A stretch of DNA of 36,819 nt from Bdellovibrionales bacterium Ga0074137. Lineage in GTDB: Bacteria > Bdellovibrionota > Bdellovibrionia > Bdellovibrionales > JAMPXM01. Under the pieces are notes generated by a model. It was not told the DNA's origin and did no database searches. It saw nothing but the letters and a program-made list of their open reading frames with translations. A program made the position numbers and the translations under genes. The stretch is taken from positions 1-36,819 of the forward strand of contig LNDT01000003.1 in assembly GCA_001464715.1 (NCBI GenBank), written 5' to 3'. Positions 21,999-30,238 of this stretch are shown piece by piece. How positions within the stretch are numbered: position 1 is the first letter of the stretch; each line of letters begins with the position of its first letter.

Positions 21999-24538
21999 CT
22001 CGACCCGCCGAAGTTGTACTCAAACGAAAATTTGTAACGAGGCGCCTGCTCCGTAAGGATGCTGGTGATTTCGACTCGGATACCCCAGCAGTCGCCGGGT
22101 GGTTTTATCGTGGCGATGGCAGCCCAACTTTTCAACTTAAGACTTAGTGGTGAGTAAGTGACGGGAAGAAAATTGATGTCTCCCGAAAGCGTCGCGTAGC
22201 GGTGAATAAAGCCCAGACCGAAGCCGATGTTTTCTTCTCGGGCTGGATAGGCCTCGGCGACATTTTCGGTGATGAGGAAGTTTTGAGAGAAACTGACCTG
22301 CAGAAAGTTTCCTCGATCATCGATTCCCCGCACTCGAGACGACGTATTGAAAACGCGGTGAAGGGGAAAGTACCTAACGGAGGTATTGGAATCAAAATTT
22401 TGAAAACGAGCGTCTATGATTGTGAAGATATCTGAAAAGTTAGAATTTACGTCGCGGTTGGGTCGGTCAAATTCGTAGCTTGTTCCATTTTTAATCGAAA
22501 GAATTTGTCGATAGATCGCCCGATCTTCGTCCCAGGATTTTTTTATCAATCTGTTCGTCACAAGCATCGACACGATATTTCGCTGAGTGATGCGGTCTTC
22601 GTAATCGAACTGAAGACCTTTCGTGGAATAAAAGTCAGAATTTGAAACGGGCTGTCCATCGATAAAGATCGGAGCCGAAGCATTGTCGCTGAAAAACGGC
22701 GACTGAGTTTGTTGAATCCAAGGGATGCCTGAGATTGAAATTTCCGGTTCAATCTCGTGTTTGATTCTTTCGGGTCGCGCGATGCGCGTGGGCTTTTGTA
22801 GGGCCTGAAAGATACCCGTGCTGGCCGATTCACTCTCTTCATAAGCTGCCGGAATTCGCGCGTCTGGCTCTCGCTCATAGCCGTCGGCGGTTTCAAGTGT
22901 TTCAGAATCTGATTCGTAAATACGAGACATTTGCGTTCTTAGCGCCAATCGACCTCGAAGATATTGTCTGGTGGGAAGAGTGTCGAACGAGCTTCCGTCG
23001 GGCGTCGTTACGTTGAAAGAGTACTGCGTGTGGCGGAATTGAACGGTCGGCAAAATATCCAAAAATTTGCCGATGCGAAAAGGTGCCGAGAGTTCCGGAC
23101 GAAGATCTAAACGCTGACCTGTTCTGATTAAATCAGTTCCAGGTTCAAAGGTTCCGCTGCCAGCGCCGCCCGCACCACGCGTGCGATCAATATCTTTTGG
23201 CGCCAGCGGATTTCCGGTCAATGTGACATCGTCAAACGCAATGTCTTCTCGCGAGAAATTCACGTAGTTGAAATCCCATTTGAAAAAAACACGAGAATCA
23301 AAAAGACTGCGATCAATGCCGGACTGCTTTAACTCCGGGAACCGGTGCACGCTGTCGGAGTTACCCTCGAGGGGGTCTTTTTTGAGCTGGTTGACGTAGT
23401 AAGCGACTTCGACACTGGAATGTAATCTCTCGGTGTTTTTGGTAAGAGAAAGTCGATTTTCCAGTGCGGGCTCGCCAAGTCCGGCCATGTCCTCCGGGAA
23501 ATCTCGTGTGTACCTGAGGTCGGAGACAAGAGCGAGACGGGCTCGGTTGATGAAACCGCCAGGTAAAGAATAGATGTGATTGTGGTTCAAGAACCAACGT
23601 CCCGAACGCTCGTCGCCGGGGCGGTTTGGAAGTCCAGTGTCTTGGCTAAAGATTGAGTCTTTAAAAAATCCGCCCAAATTGAGTTCGCCTTGGCTTTCTT
23701 CATTGAGCACGTAGCGATAGTTGATGAGACCTTTGAAACCTCGCTTGGTGTAGTACTTCGGCGTGAATGTCATGTCTTGACTGCGTGATATGGCCCAAAA
23801 AAATGGAATTCCGAACGCGAACCCTTCGACGTCTAATTCGTAAGAGGGAAATAAAATTCCAGATTGGCGTTCGCTTTTAAGAGGAACAATGAGGTAGGGG
23901 AGCCAGAAAAAAGGAACTCCTCCAAGAAAAAAAGTAGCGCTCTTGATATGTGCGTAGGCACCGATCTCGGCGTCAATTTGTCGCCCTGAAAAGCTCCAAG
24001 CGGGCGGGCAGGTGGTGCAGGCCGTGTAGGACGCTTGCTCGGCCTCGTACTTGTCGATACCGACTTTGCGTAAGACTTTGCCTTGGAACATAACTTGTCC
24101 CGATTTGACGAAGCCGTCGAAGATAAGTCCTGTGTTGTCCTCGTAGGAAAGTTCGGCCCGCGAACCCTCGACGTAGGCGCTGGGTGAAGCGATGACGATA
24201 TTGCCTTCGGCGTTGATAATGCCGCGGCCCTTGTCCATGGTGGCCCGATCCGCTCGCAAGCTCTGACCGTCGAACGTCATCTGCACATCACCGACCAGCT
24301 CCACGGTTTGTTTTTCCGAATCGCCGAACATGGAGGCGGCCGAAATTAAAACCGGGCTACCGCGTTTTGTGAGAATGCGAGTGCTCGATGCAGCCTCTGC
24401 TTTCGGCGCTGACAAAAAAATCGACATCACTGTGATTGAGAACAAGACAAGACTCAAACGCGCGCAAAAGCCCACTGTCTTTCGCAGCATTGAGCAAAAT
24501 AAGGGCATTTGTGAATCAATCGCACGAACGCGAAGCAT
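21995..24538 (-). CDS. lptD: LPS assembly outer-membrane protein LptD
   Basis: An 847-residue LptD, the barrel that with LptE inserts lipopolysaccharide into the outer leaflet. After a long signal region ending PKAEAA (about residue 49) comes the OstA-like jellyroll (QTVELVGDVQMTFDGQSLRADRATMDKGRGIINAEGNIVI), the YTACTTCPPAWSF segment typical of LptD, then a PFFWLPYLIVPLKSERQSG strand and a long C-terminal barrel ending FSFEYNFGG. The C-terminal DCWGI contains a single Cys where E. coli has a pair. Starts at Met17 (24490) are possible; none has a clear Shine-Dalgarno, and a weak -10-like TAGGCT ends 6 bases before 24538. It lies 32 bases downstream of the cyclase gene on the same strand. Confidence 0.93.
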   Translation of the reverse strand: MLRVRAIDSQMPLFCSMLRKTVGFCARLSLVLFSITVMSIFLSAPKAEAASSTRILTKRGSPVLISAASMFGDSEKQTVELVGDVQMTFDGQSLRADRATMDKGRGIINAEGNIVIASPSAYVEGSRAELSYEDNTGLIFDGFVKSGQVMFQGKVLRKVGIDKYEAEQASYTACTTCPPAWSFSGRQIDAEIGAYAHIKSATFFLGGVPFFWLPYLIVPLKSERQSGILFPSYELDVEGFAFGIPFFWAISRSQDMTFTPKYYTKRGFKGLINYRYVLNEESQGELNLGGFFKDSIFSQDTGLPNRPGDERSGRWFLNHNHIYSLPGGFINRARLALVSDLRYTRDFPEDMAGLGEPALENRLSLTKNTERLHSSVEVAYYVNQLKKDPLEGNSDSVHRFPELKQSGIDRSLFDSRVFFKWDFNYVNFSREDIAFDDVTLTGNPLAPKDIDRTRGAGGAGSGTFEPGTDLIRTGQRLDLRPELSAPFRIGKFLDILPTVQFRHTQYSFNVTTPDGSSFDTLPTRQYLRGRLALRTQMSRIYESDSETLETADGYEREPDARIPAAYEESESASTGIFQALQKPTRIARPERIKHEIEPEISISGIPWIQQTQSPFFSDNASAPIFIDGQPVSNSDFYSTKGLQFDYEDRITQRNIVSMLVTNRLIKKSWDEDRAIYRQILSIKNGTSYEFDRPNRDVNSNFSDIFTIIDARFQNFDSNTSVRYFPLHRVFNTSSRVRGIDDRGNFLQVSFSQNFLITENVAEAYPAREENIGFGLGFIHRYATLSGDINFLPVTYSPLSLKLKSWAAIATIKPPGDCWGIRVEITSILTEQAPRYKFSFEYNFGGSS

Positions 24539-24570
24539 AGCGAAAGCCTAGCGAGAGGAACTAAGCCGTG

Positions 24571-27500
24571 TCATTTTGTTTTCATCGTAGAGACGCCGTC
24601 CCAATCCGCAGGTGGGGCTTCTTCCAAATAAATCTGGCACCTTTCGATGTAGAGCTGCGTGCACTCGTCGTCAGGTTTAAGGTTCAAAGCCCGAGTGAAC
24701 GCATTGATGGCTTCATCGAAGCGTCGTTCGTGGAAAAGTTTAAACCCTGCCTCGAAATCAGGAAGAATAGCGACAATCTCTGGGGTGGGCGCAAGGGGGC
24801 CGGGGGCCCTTGTTCCAAGGAGTTCGAAGATTCGAACAGGCTGAAGCTTTCCTTTGACACGCACCCAGTCTACTTCGCGGGTAAGAAAGGATTTCGAGAT
24901 CCGGCTTTGCGTGAATTCGCTCACGATAATTCGTGTCCCGTACTCCTTGTTGATGCCCTCTAGGCGTGATCCCAGATTCACAGAGTCACCCATGACAGTG
25001 TAGCTTCTGACAGTGTTGGAGCCCATGTTTCCAACGCTCATATCTCCGGTATTGAGACCAATGCCGATATCGATTGTTGGAAGACCTTTTGCGGCATACT
25101 CGTCTTGAAGATTTTTAAGTTTTTTCAGCATCAAAAGCGCGCACTCGGCTGCTTTTTCGGCGTGATTGTCGAAATGGATCGGCGCACCCCAGAAAGCCAT
25201 GATCGCGTCACCCATGTACTTATCAAGAGTACCTTTAGTTTCAAAAACGAGATCCGTCATTGGCGTAAGATAGCTATTGAGAAGATTCGAAAGTGCACGT
25301 GGATCCAGTTTTTCAGAAATTGTGGTGAAACCACGAACGTCTGAAAACATAACCGTGAGCTCCATCTTTTTTCCGCCGAGCTCGATGTTGCTTGGGTCTC
25401 TTAGAATCTCTTCGACCACGGCCGGCGACACGTACTTCGCAAATGTTCCCTTGAGAGCGCGTTTATTTTTCTCTTCGGTGAAGTATTTGTAAGACGTAAT
25501 GCCGACAAACAAAATGGCAACTGTGATGAAGGGAAGGGATGAGTTCATGACAAAGCCGCCTGCAAACAGAACATACTGATCAAGAGCGTAAACGCCAGCC
25601 AGCGAGAAGATCGTTGTTAATAAACCGGCAATGGAGCCCATGAATGTAAGCGCAGCCGAAAGCGCGAGGCCGCCGACCAAAAGAACGAGCCACATACCTT
25701 GAGCTTCCATTGGATGAATTCGCAAAAATCCAGGTCTTGAAAATGCGGCCACATCGTTTCGTGACTTCGCTTCTTCGGTGAGAAGATTCGAGAGCACGTT
25801 CGCGTGAGTTTCGACTCCGGGATAATTTTCTTCAAACGGTGTTTGGCGCAAGTCGTAGACACCGATGGACGTTGCGCCGACCAAGAGAAGTTTGTCTTTT
25901 AGAAATTGATTTTTTGGCACGCGGCGAGTGTTTGTTCCTTTTTGACCGGTTGTGGGGTCCGTCGCTCGCTGAGAGACAACAAGATCGGCGTCTTGAGAGA
26001 GAAGCGATGAAGCACTGATGTACTCGAACATCTGCTGGGGCCCGGCGTAGTTTATGAGTAGAAGTCCCTTGGCGTCGACTGGGGCCTTGAACTGTACGGA
26101 TCCGTCGGGCTTTAAGAATTCAAGCGATGTGACGGACTTTCTTCTTGAGCCAGCTCTTGTCGGGTCTTTGTCGAGAGTGAAGCGAGCGTCGAGTTTTCTA
26201 TCGAGGAGAAATGTTTTTAGAGCTAATGACGGGACATACACATGTCCGCGTCGAGCAATAAGACGAGAGCGCCGAACCGTGCCGTCGCGGTCAAGAGCCG
26301 CGTTAAAATAGCCCGTGTGTTTTGTGGTGGCGGCCACTTCGGGAACGCTGATCCAAGACTTTTCAAAAACCTCGATCGGATTTCGAAACGCGGCCTGACG
26401 CCAGCGCTGGATCGCAGCGGCGAGAGTTTCAAGTGGCTTTTGATCTTTCGCCAGGTAGGCCTCCCAAGCAGGTTCTAAACCCTGCTCGAGCCAAGCAGCA
26501 TCCAGCGTTTCTGGTGGTTGGTCGCTGCCACTGTAGAGTTTCGCTTTGTCCAGCAGCTCGTCGTCGCCTGTCAAAAACCGTTGGCAGTAGGCTGTTGTCG
26601 TGCGCGAAAGAATCAGCCTTATGTCCGCTATTTGCTGAGGTGCTAATGACCGTAGGACCGTCGAAAAAATTTGAAGAATCATGGGGCGATTGGCAAAATT
26701 CGCAAGCTCCGGCTCGGAACTTAAAAGATCAAATAAACTTTGTTCATCACCGATATTGGCCCAGACGAAAAGAATCGGCACAAGATGCCCGGGAAGATTG
26801 ACCTCGATATTTTTCAGCGCTTCGAGGACAGTTTCGCGAACGGCGGAGTTACTTTCGAACCACTGCGAGGCTTTTTCGATTTCAAGTCCAGTGATGTGAC
26901 TTGAGACACGATCGATGAGGACAGATGGAGGGCGATCCACACCTTCGGTCTTTCGCGTGAGATCATTGACCTGTAGATAAATTTCTTCTTTGTCCCAGTA
27001 TTTTTTTTCGAAGGTACGGTCGTACTGCGCATCGAGACAGTCATCTCGCAGTGGATTTAATCTGACACCGACATCGTAAGACTCGTTATCGTAGTAGGTT
27101 CCCATGACGACGGCATCTTGATAAAGCCCAACCGTGCCAGCCAGTTTTTTATCAGAATTTCCGGCCTGAATTTCACGATCAATCAGTTCGTCGACTTCGG
27201 GGGGAAGCGGCTGTTTTTTAGAGATTTTTGAGAGATTCAATTTGAGGGCCGAGAGCGTGCGAAGTGATGACGTCTGGTCGGCCTCGGAAAAAACCACGTC
27301 GAACGCAACGACTTTGGCCCCAGCGTCGACCGCGTTTTCAATGAGCCGTCCGATTTTTTCACGCGGCCATGGCCAGCGACCTTCACGTTCGATCGACGCA
27401 TCATCAATGGCGAGAATGGCGACGCGGTCACTTCCCGGCTTTTCGCCGCGATTCAGAAAACGAAAGTCGATTGTTTTCCGGTGAATCTCGTCAAAAATTC

Positions 27501-27648
27501 CGACCAACGAACGTCCGTCAATATCGCGCAAGGATTGCTGGCTCGCATAGAACTGAACCGAGAGCCAAGTCATGAGACTTGTGATCAGAACTCCAATGGT
27601 CATCGGAGACGATAAAAATGAGAACCGCTTGAGTGCGGACTTAAGCAT
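24571..27648 (-). CDS. CHASE2-adenylate cyclase-TPR signalling protein
   Basis: A 1,025-residue inner-membrane protein. A first membrane helix (about residues 15-35) leads to a periplasmic CHASE2 sensor (FDEIHRKTIDFRFLNRG, VAILAIDDASI, GRWPWPREK; later LLVGATSIGVYDLRQTPFEENYPGVETHANVL). About 300 residues are inserted in its middle. Three membrane helices follow (WLVLLVGGLALSAALTFMG onward), then a class III cyclase domain (about 762-945) with metal Asp770 in FSDVRGF and Asp814 in GDAIMAF, Lys810 and Asp888 matching ATP specificity, and Asn/Arg in NLGSRLEG. A TPR-like unit (FDEAINAFTRALNLKPDD) ends the protein. It should make cAMP in response to an envelope signal. Start 27648 is preferred over 27831, which overlaps the divergent STAS gene. 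Confidence 0.92.
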   Translation of the reverse strand: MLKSALKRFSFLSSPMTIGVLITSLMTWLSVQFYASQQSLRDIDGRSLVGIFDEIHRKTIDFRFLNRGEKPGSDRVAILAIDDASIEREGRWPWPREKIGRLIENAVDAGAKVVAFDVVFSEADQTSSLRTLSALKLNLSKISKKQPLPPEVDELIDREIQAGNSDKKLAGTVGLYQDAVVMGTYYDNESYDVGVRLNPLRDDCLDAQYDRTFEKKYWDKEEIYLQVNDLTRKTEGVDRPPSVLIDRVSSHITGLEIEKASQWFESNSAVRETVLEALKNIEVNLPGHLVPILFVWANIGDEQSLFDLLSSEPELANFANRPMILQIFSTVLRSLAPQQIADIRLILSRTTTAYCQRFLTGDDELLDKAKLYSGSDQPPETLDAAWLEQGLEPAWEAYLAKDQKPLETLAAAIQRWRQAAFRNPIEVFEKSWISVPEVAATTKHTGYFNAALDRDGTVRRSRLIARRGHVYVPSLALKTFLLDRKLDARFTLDKDPTRAGSRRKSVTSLEFLKPDGSVQFKAPVDAKGLLLINYAGPQQMFEYISASSLLSQDADLVVSQRATDPTTGQKGTNTRRVPKNQFLKDKLLLVGATSIGVYDLRQTPFEENYPGVETHANVLSNLLTEEAKSRNDVAAFSRPGFLRIHPMEAQGMWLVLLVGGLALSAALTFMGSIAGLLTTIFSLAGVYALDQYVLFAGGFVMNSSLPFITVAILFVGITSYKYFTEEKNKRALKGTFAKYVSPAVVEEILRDPSNIELGGKKMELTVMFSDVRGFTTISEKLDPRALSNLLNSYLTPMTDLVFETKGTLDKYMGDAIMAFWGAPIHFDNHAEKAAECALLMLKKLKNLQDEYAAKGLPTIDIGIGLNTGDMSVGNMGSNTVRSYTVMGDSVNLGSRLEGINKEYGTRIIVSEFTQSRISKSFLTREVDWVRVKGKLQPVRIFELLGTRAPGPLAPTPEIVAILPDFEAGFKLFHERRFDEAINAFTRALNLKPDDECTQLYIERCQIYLEEAPPADWDGVSTMKTK

Positions 27649-27763
27649 TGTCGACCATCTTTCGCGCGTTTCGTAAATCCTAACGCTCGACCACGACGAC
27701 CGTCGAGCCTGACGATTGAAATCTGGTCCTGGACAGGGCTGCCGAAGACAGAAAATCTGGATC

Positions 27764-27771
27764 ATTATAAT
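27764..27771. promoter_or_regulatory. Palindromic -10 element shared by divergent genes
   Basis: ATTATAAT is self-complementary, so TATAAT can be read on both strands (27766-27771 plus, 27769-27764 minus). On the plus strand it ends 3 bases before the STAS ATG; on the minus strand it lies about 115 bases before the cyclase start. No good -35 is seen on either side. Confidence 0.35.
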
Positions 27772-27774
27772 TTC

Positions 27775-28149
27775 ATGAAAGCTCATTTTAGAAAGATAAA
27801 TGTCGGCGCAAAAGAAGTTCTCCTCGTGCACTTGGATGGGAAGATCGATATCGAATCTTGCGATTTATTTCGTCAAGCCTGCCGAGGACCGCTGGGAGGG
27901 CGGCCGGTGCTTTTTAACCTTCAGACGCTTTCTTGTATCGGGTCCAACGGCCTGCGTCTGTTTCTGGAGGCGATGAATGATCTATCGAAATCTTCGGGAA
28001 GCGACGTACGATTTTGCGCCGTTCGAAGCGACTTCACGCATGTTCTTGAGGCGACACCGCTGGGGCGCCGGCCACGTTTTGAGTCCGAAGCCGACGCGCT
28101 GAGGTCCTACCATTTTGATCAAAAAGACTATCGATCGTTAGACGGTTGA
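27775..28149 (+). CDS. STAS-domain protein (anti-sigma factor antagonist-like)
   Basis: A 124-residue protein formed by one STAS domain: VLLVHLDGKIDIESCDLFRQACR (first strands and helix), PVLFNLQTLSCIGSNGLRLFLEAM, where the Ser of GSNG lies at the position phosphorylated in SpoIIAA-type antagonists, and DVRFCAVRSDFTHVLEATPL. The usual Asp before the Ser is Gly here. Such proteins act in partner-switching with anti-sigma kinases; none is encoded nearby. It is divergent from the cyclase gene and its 3' end overlaps the convergent coiled-coil gene by 22 bases. No Shine-Dalgarno is seen; a TATAAT ends 3 bases before the ATG. Confidence 0.8.
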   Translation: MKAHFRKINVGAKEVLLVHLDGKIDIESCDLFRQACRGPLGGRPVLFNLQTLSCIGSNGLRLFLEAMNDLSKSSGSDVRFCAVRSDFTHVLEATPLGRRPRFESEADALRSYHFDQKDYRSLDG

Positions 28150-29399
28150 ATTCCAAAAGCTCGCATTTCGAGATCAGACAAAATCATGTCGAGCTTCTTT
28201 ATTTTTTCAGCGCGCGCGTCGCGATCTTCTGTAAAGCCAATTCGTCCCAAAGCCTCGTCGTTGAATCGAACACGGTCGACCGTACGGTTGTCAGCCAGTC
28301 GCTGCGAAAGTTCGCCGTTAATTTTTTCCAAGGCTTCATTTTGGGATTCCAGCATCTGTAGGCGAATGCTGCTCTCTTGCCAGATATCGCGAAGACTCTT
28401 TAGCTGAGCTTCAGCACGGGTGCGCATTTCGTCGGACGCAATGCGAGCCTGATCCGCCTCTTCGCGAAGTTTTCGTGCTGACTCAACCGACGCACGAAGG
28501 GTCGAGCATTCGGCCGCAACGTCGTCCAGAGACCGACGAAGGCGCTCGGTCTCTGAATTGAGTCGTGCTTCAAGCTCTTCGGCGCGGCGCTCGAAGAAAA
28601 CACGCTCATTGTTGGCTCTTGCGCTTTCATGCGTGGCCTGATCGAGAACCGAAACTCTCTCCTGAGCGCGCGCAAGTTCCGCATTGATGCGAAGATTGTC
28701 GGCTTCTGTTTGCGAAATTCGCTTTTCGTACTGTTCGACCAGACGGGCGCGATCGCGTTCCGCGGTCGTCATGCGTCGGTCACTCTCGGCGTTTCTGTGG
28801 GAGAGTTCGTCGCGGAGGTTTGAAACCACGCTCGACAGCCGTGCAACTTCTGCAGCTAGCTCAAGATTTTTGGATTCCAGCGTTTTTACTTTTTCGTCGC
28901 GAGCTAAGAATCCAGGTTTCACCCATCGCTTAACGCGGCGGCGGTAGGCCCAGGCGCGAGAACTCGACACCTGGAGTTCTCGATTTCGGCTACTGAGTTC
29001 GCCGGATTCAATTCTGGCGAGTTCAAGTTCCTCGTTGGTGCGGGCCAAGCGCAGTTCAATAGCGGCCTGCTTTTCGGAAACCGCTTTATCTTTTTCTCGC
29101 AGTATTTCGATCTGAGATTGAACCGTTCGGCGCATCATCTCGGCTTCATTCACCCGATCCTGAAGTTCGATGATCTGACCTTCGAGTTGACCATTTCGAC
29201 GAATGTGAACTTTTAAGCGGCTCGATAGATCGTCCGCGTGATCAATTAAAGTTTCGACTGTGGCCGAGTGCATGATTCGCACAGGAACGTCAGCCATTCG
29301 AGGGGGCGGCGGAACATCGTTCGGAAGCGGAATCGATAGGGCGCGGTCGGTAAGGACTGCTGGCGATTCTGGCAAGGGAACAGTATCAATTTCCGACAT
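28128..29399 (-). CDS. Long coiled-coil protein of unknown function
   Basis: A 423-residue, almost wholly helical protein rich in Glu, Arg, Ala, Leu. After a 45-residue Pro-rich N-terminus (PLPESPAVLTDRALSIPL and a PPPP run) there are heptad-like coiled coils from about 50 to 140 and 170 to 390, separated by a basic break around 150-170 (RAWAYRRRVKRWVKPG). It has no membrane helix or signal, so it is probably a cytoplasmic structural or scaffold protein. ATG 29399 is chosen over 29414 because GAGGAGG lies right before it. Its 3' end overlaps the STAS gene. No family recognised beyond generic coiled-coil similarity. Confidence 0.7.
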   Translation of the reverse strand: MSEIDTVPLPESPAVLTDRALSIPLPNDVPPPPRMADVPVRIMHSATVETLIDHADDLSSRLKVHIRRNGQLEGQIIELQDRVNEAEMMRRTVQSQIEILREKDKAVSEKQAAIELRLARTNEELELARIESGELSSRNRELQVSSSRAWAYRRRVKRWVKPGFLARDEKVKTLESKNLELAAEVARLSSVVSNLRDELSHRNAESDRRMTTAERDRARLVEQYEKRISQTEADNLRINAELARAQERVSVLDQATHESARANNERVFFERRAEELEARLNSETERLRRSLDDVAAECSTLRASVESARKLREEADQARIASDEMRTRAEAQLKSLRDIWQESSIRLQMLESQNEALEKINGELSQRLADNRTVDRVRFNDEALGRIGFTEDRDARAEKIKKLDMILSDLEMRAFGIQPSNDR

Positions 29400-29588
29400 G
29401 GGCCTCCTCTTCATCCTTGAAGAGCATCAAGAAAACGAACCAAACACTTTCTTATAGTCTCAAGTCGAGTCACCTTCCGTCAAATTTCAGGACCCCCGAG
29501 ACCAAAGGACCCGGCCCATGGTCCAGCTCGCTTTAGGATTTCCCCATCAAAGGTCAAGGGCCAGGCCTGATTGTCCGAAAAGTCCAGT

Positions 29589-30185
29589 ATGGGTGAGCCT
29601 GCAATCAAAGGAAGCATCGTCAAACTGGCTGAGAAAGCGACGCAAGAAGATGTCGTGAGTGCCATGACGTCACAAATGCGCCAGGCCAGCCGTCAGGGCT
29701 CTGAAGGCCTGGTAAGAAATGTGATACTCGGTCACATCACCGAAGAGCGCTATGATATTGCCATCGATGCGCTCAATAACTATCTAAATTCAAAGCCTGA
29801 ATATCCAGAATTCAAAGATCGCTCTGAGCGCTATATCAAATATTCGATTGAGCTGATTCAGGCCATTCGTACGAAGCGAAGTTTTCCTGGATGGAATGCT
29901 CTCAATATGTCGAAACAAAAAGAACTTTTCGAAAAAGCTCTTTTACACTTTGAGGATCTCAAAGCGACGCTTGGTAAAGTTGAAGTCATTGAAAAAGAAG
30001 TTCGCATCGAGGACGTTCGGTCGACGGTTTGGGTTGTTCAGGCCTTCGTCTACTGCGTCGGAGCACTTCTTTTATTTGCGGTACTTCGCGAGCTAACGGG
30101 CGGTGTGATTCCCTCCGCCAACGTCGTCATCGAATCGACCAGTAGCGAAATCGTCGATCTTATTTTTGATCGGTTTAAACTTTAG
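29589..30185 (+). CDS. Helical protein with one C-terminal membrane segment
   Basis: A 198-residue protein I do not recognise. Residues 1-140 are helical and charged, with a TPR-like stretch (ERYDIAIDALNNYLNSKPEYPEF, then YIKYSIELIQAI and LFEKALLHFEDLKATLGK). A single hydrophobic segment (about 150-170, WVVQAFVYCVGALLLFAVL) is followed by about 28 residues ending VDLIFDRFKL. It could be a cytoplasmic helical domain held at the inner membrane. The frame also has a TTG at 29571; ATG 29589 is taken, although neither has a clear ribosome site. It is divergent from the coiled-coil gene and convergent with the VKOR gene. Confidence 0.6.
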   Translation: MGEPAIKGSIVKLAEKATQEDVVSAMTSQMRQASRQGSEGLVRNVILGHITEERYDIAIDALNNYLNSKPEYPEFKDRSERYIKYSIELIQAIRTKRSFPGWNALNMSKQKELFEKALLHFEDLKATLGKVEVIEKEVRIEDVRSTVWVVQAFVYCVGALLLFAVLRELTGGVIPSANVVIESTSSEIVDLIFDRFKL

Positions 30186-30216
30186 ACTGAGATCTCGCTA
30201 TCTTTCAAAGACGTCG

Positions 30217-30233
30217 CGAGGCCAGCGGCCTCG
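30217..30233. terminator. Symmetric hairpin between convergent genes
   Basis: CGAGGCC (30217-30223) and GGCCTCG (30227-30233) make a perfect 7-bp GC-rich stem around AGC. It lies between the stop codons at 30185 and 30239. There is no T-run on either side, so it is at best a factor-dependent or weak bidirectional stop. Confidence 0.35.
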
Positions 30234-30238
30234 ATGGA

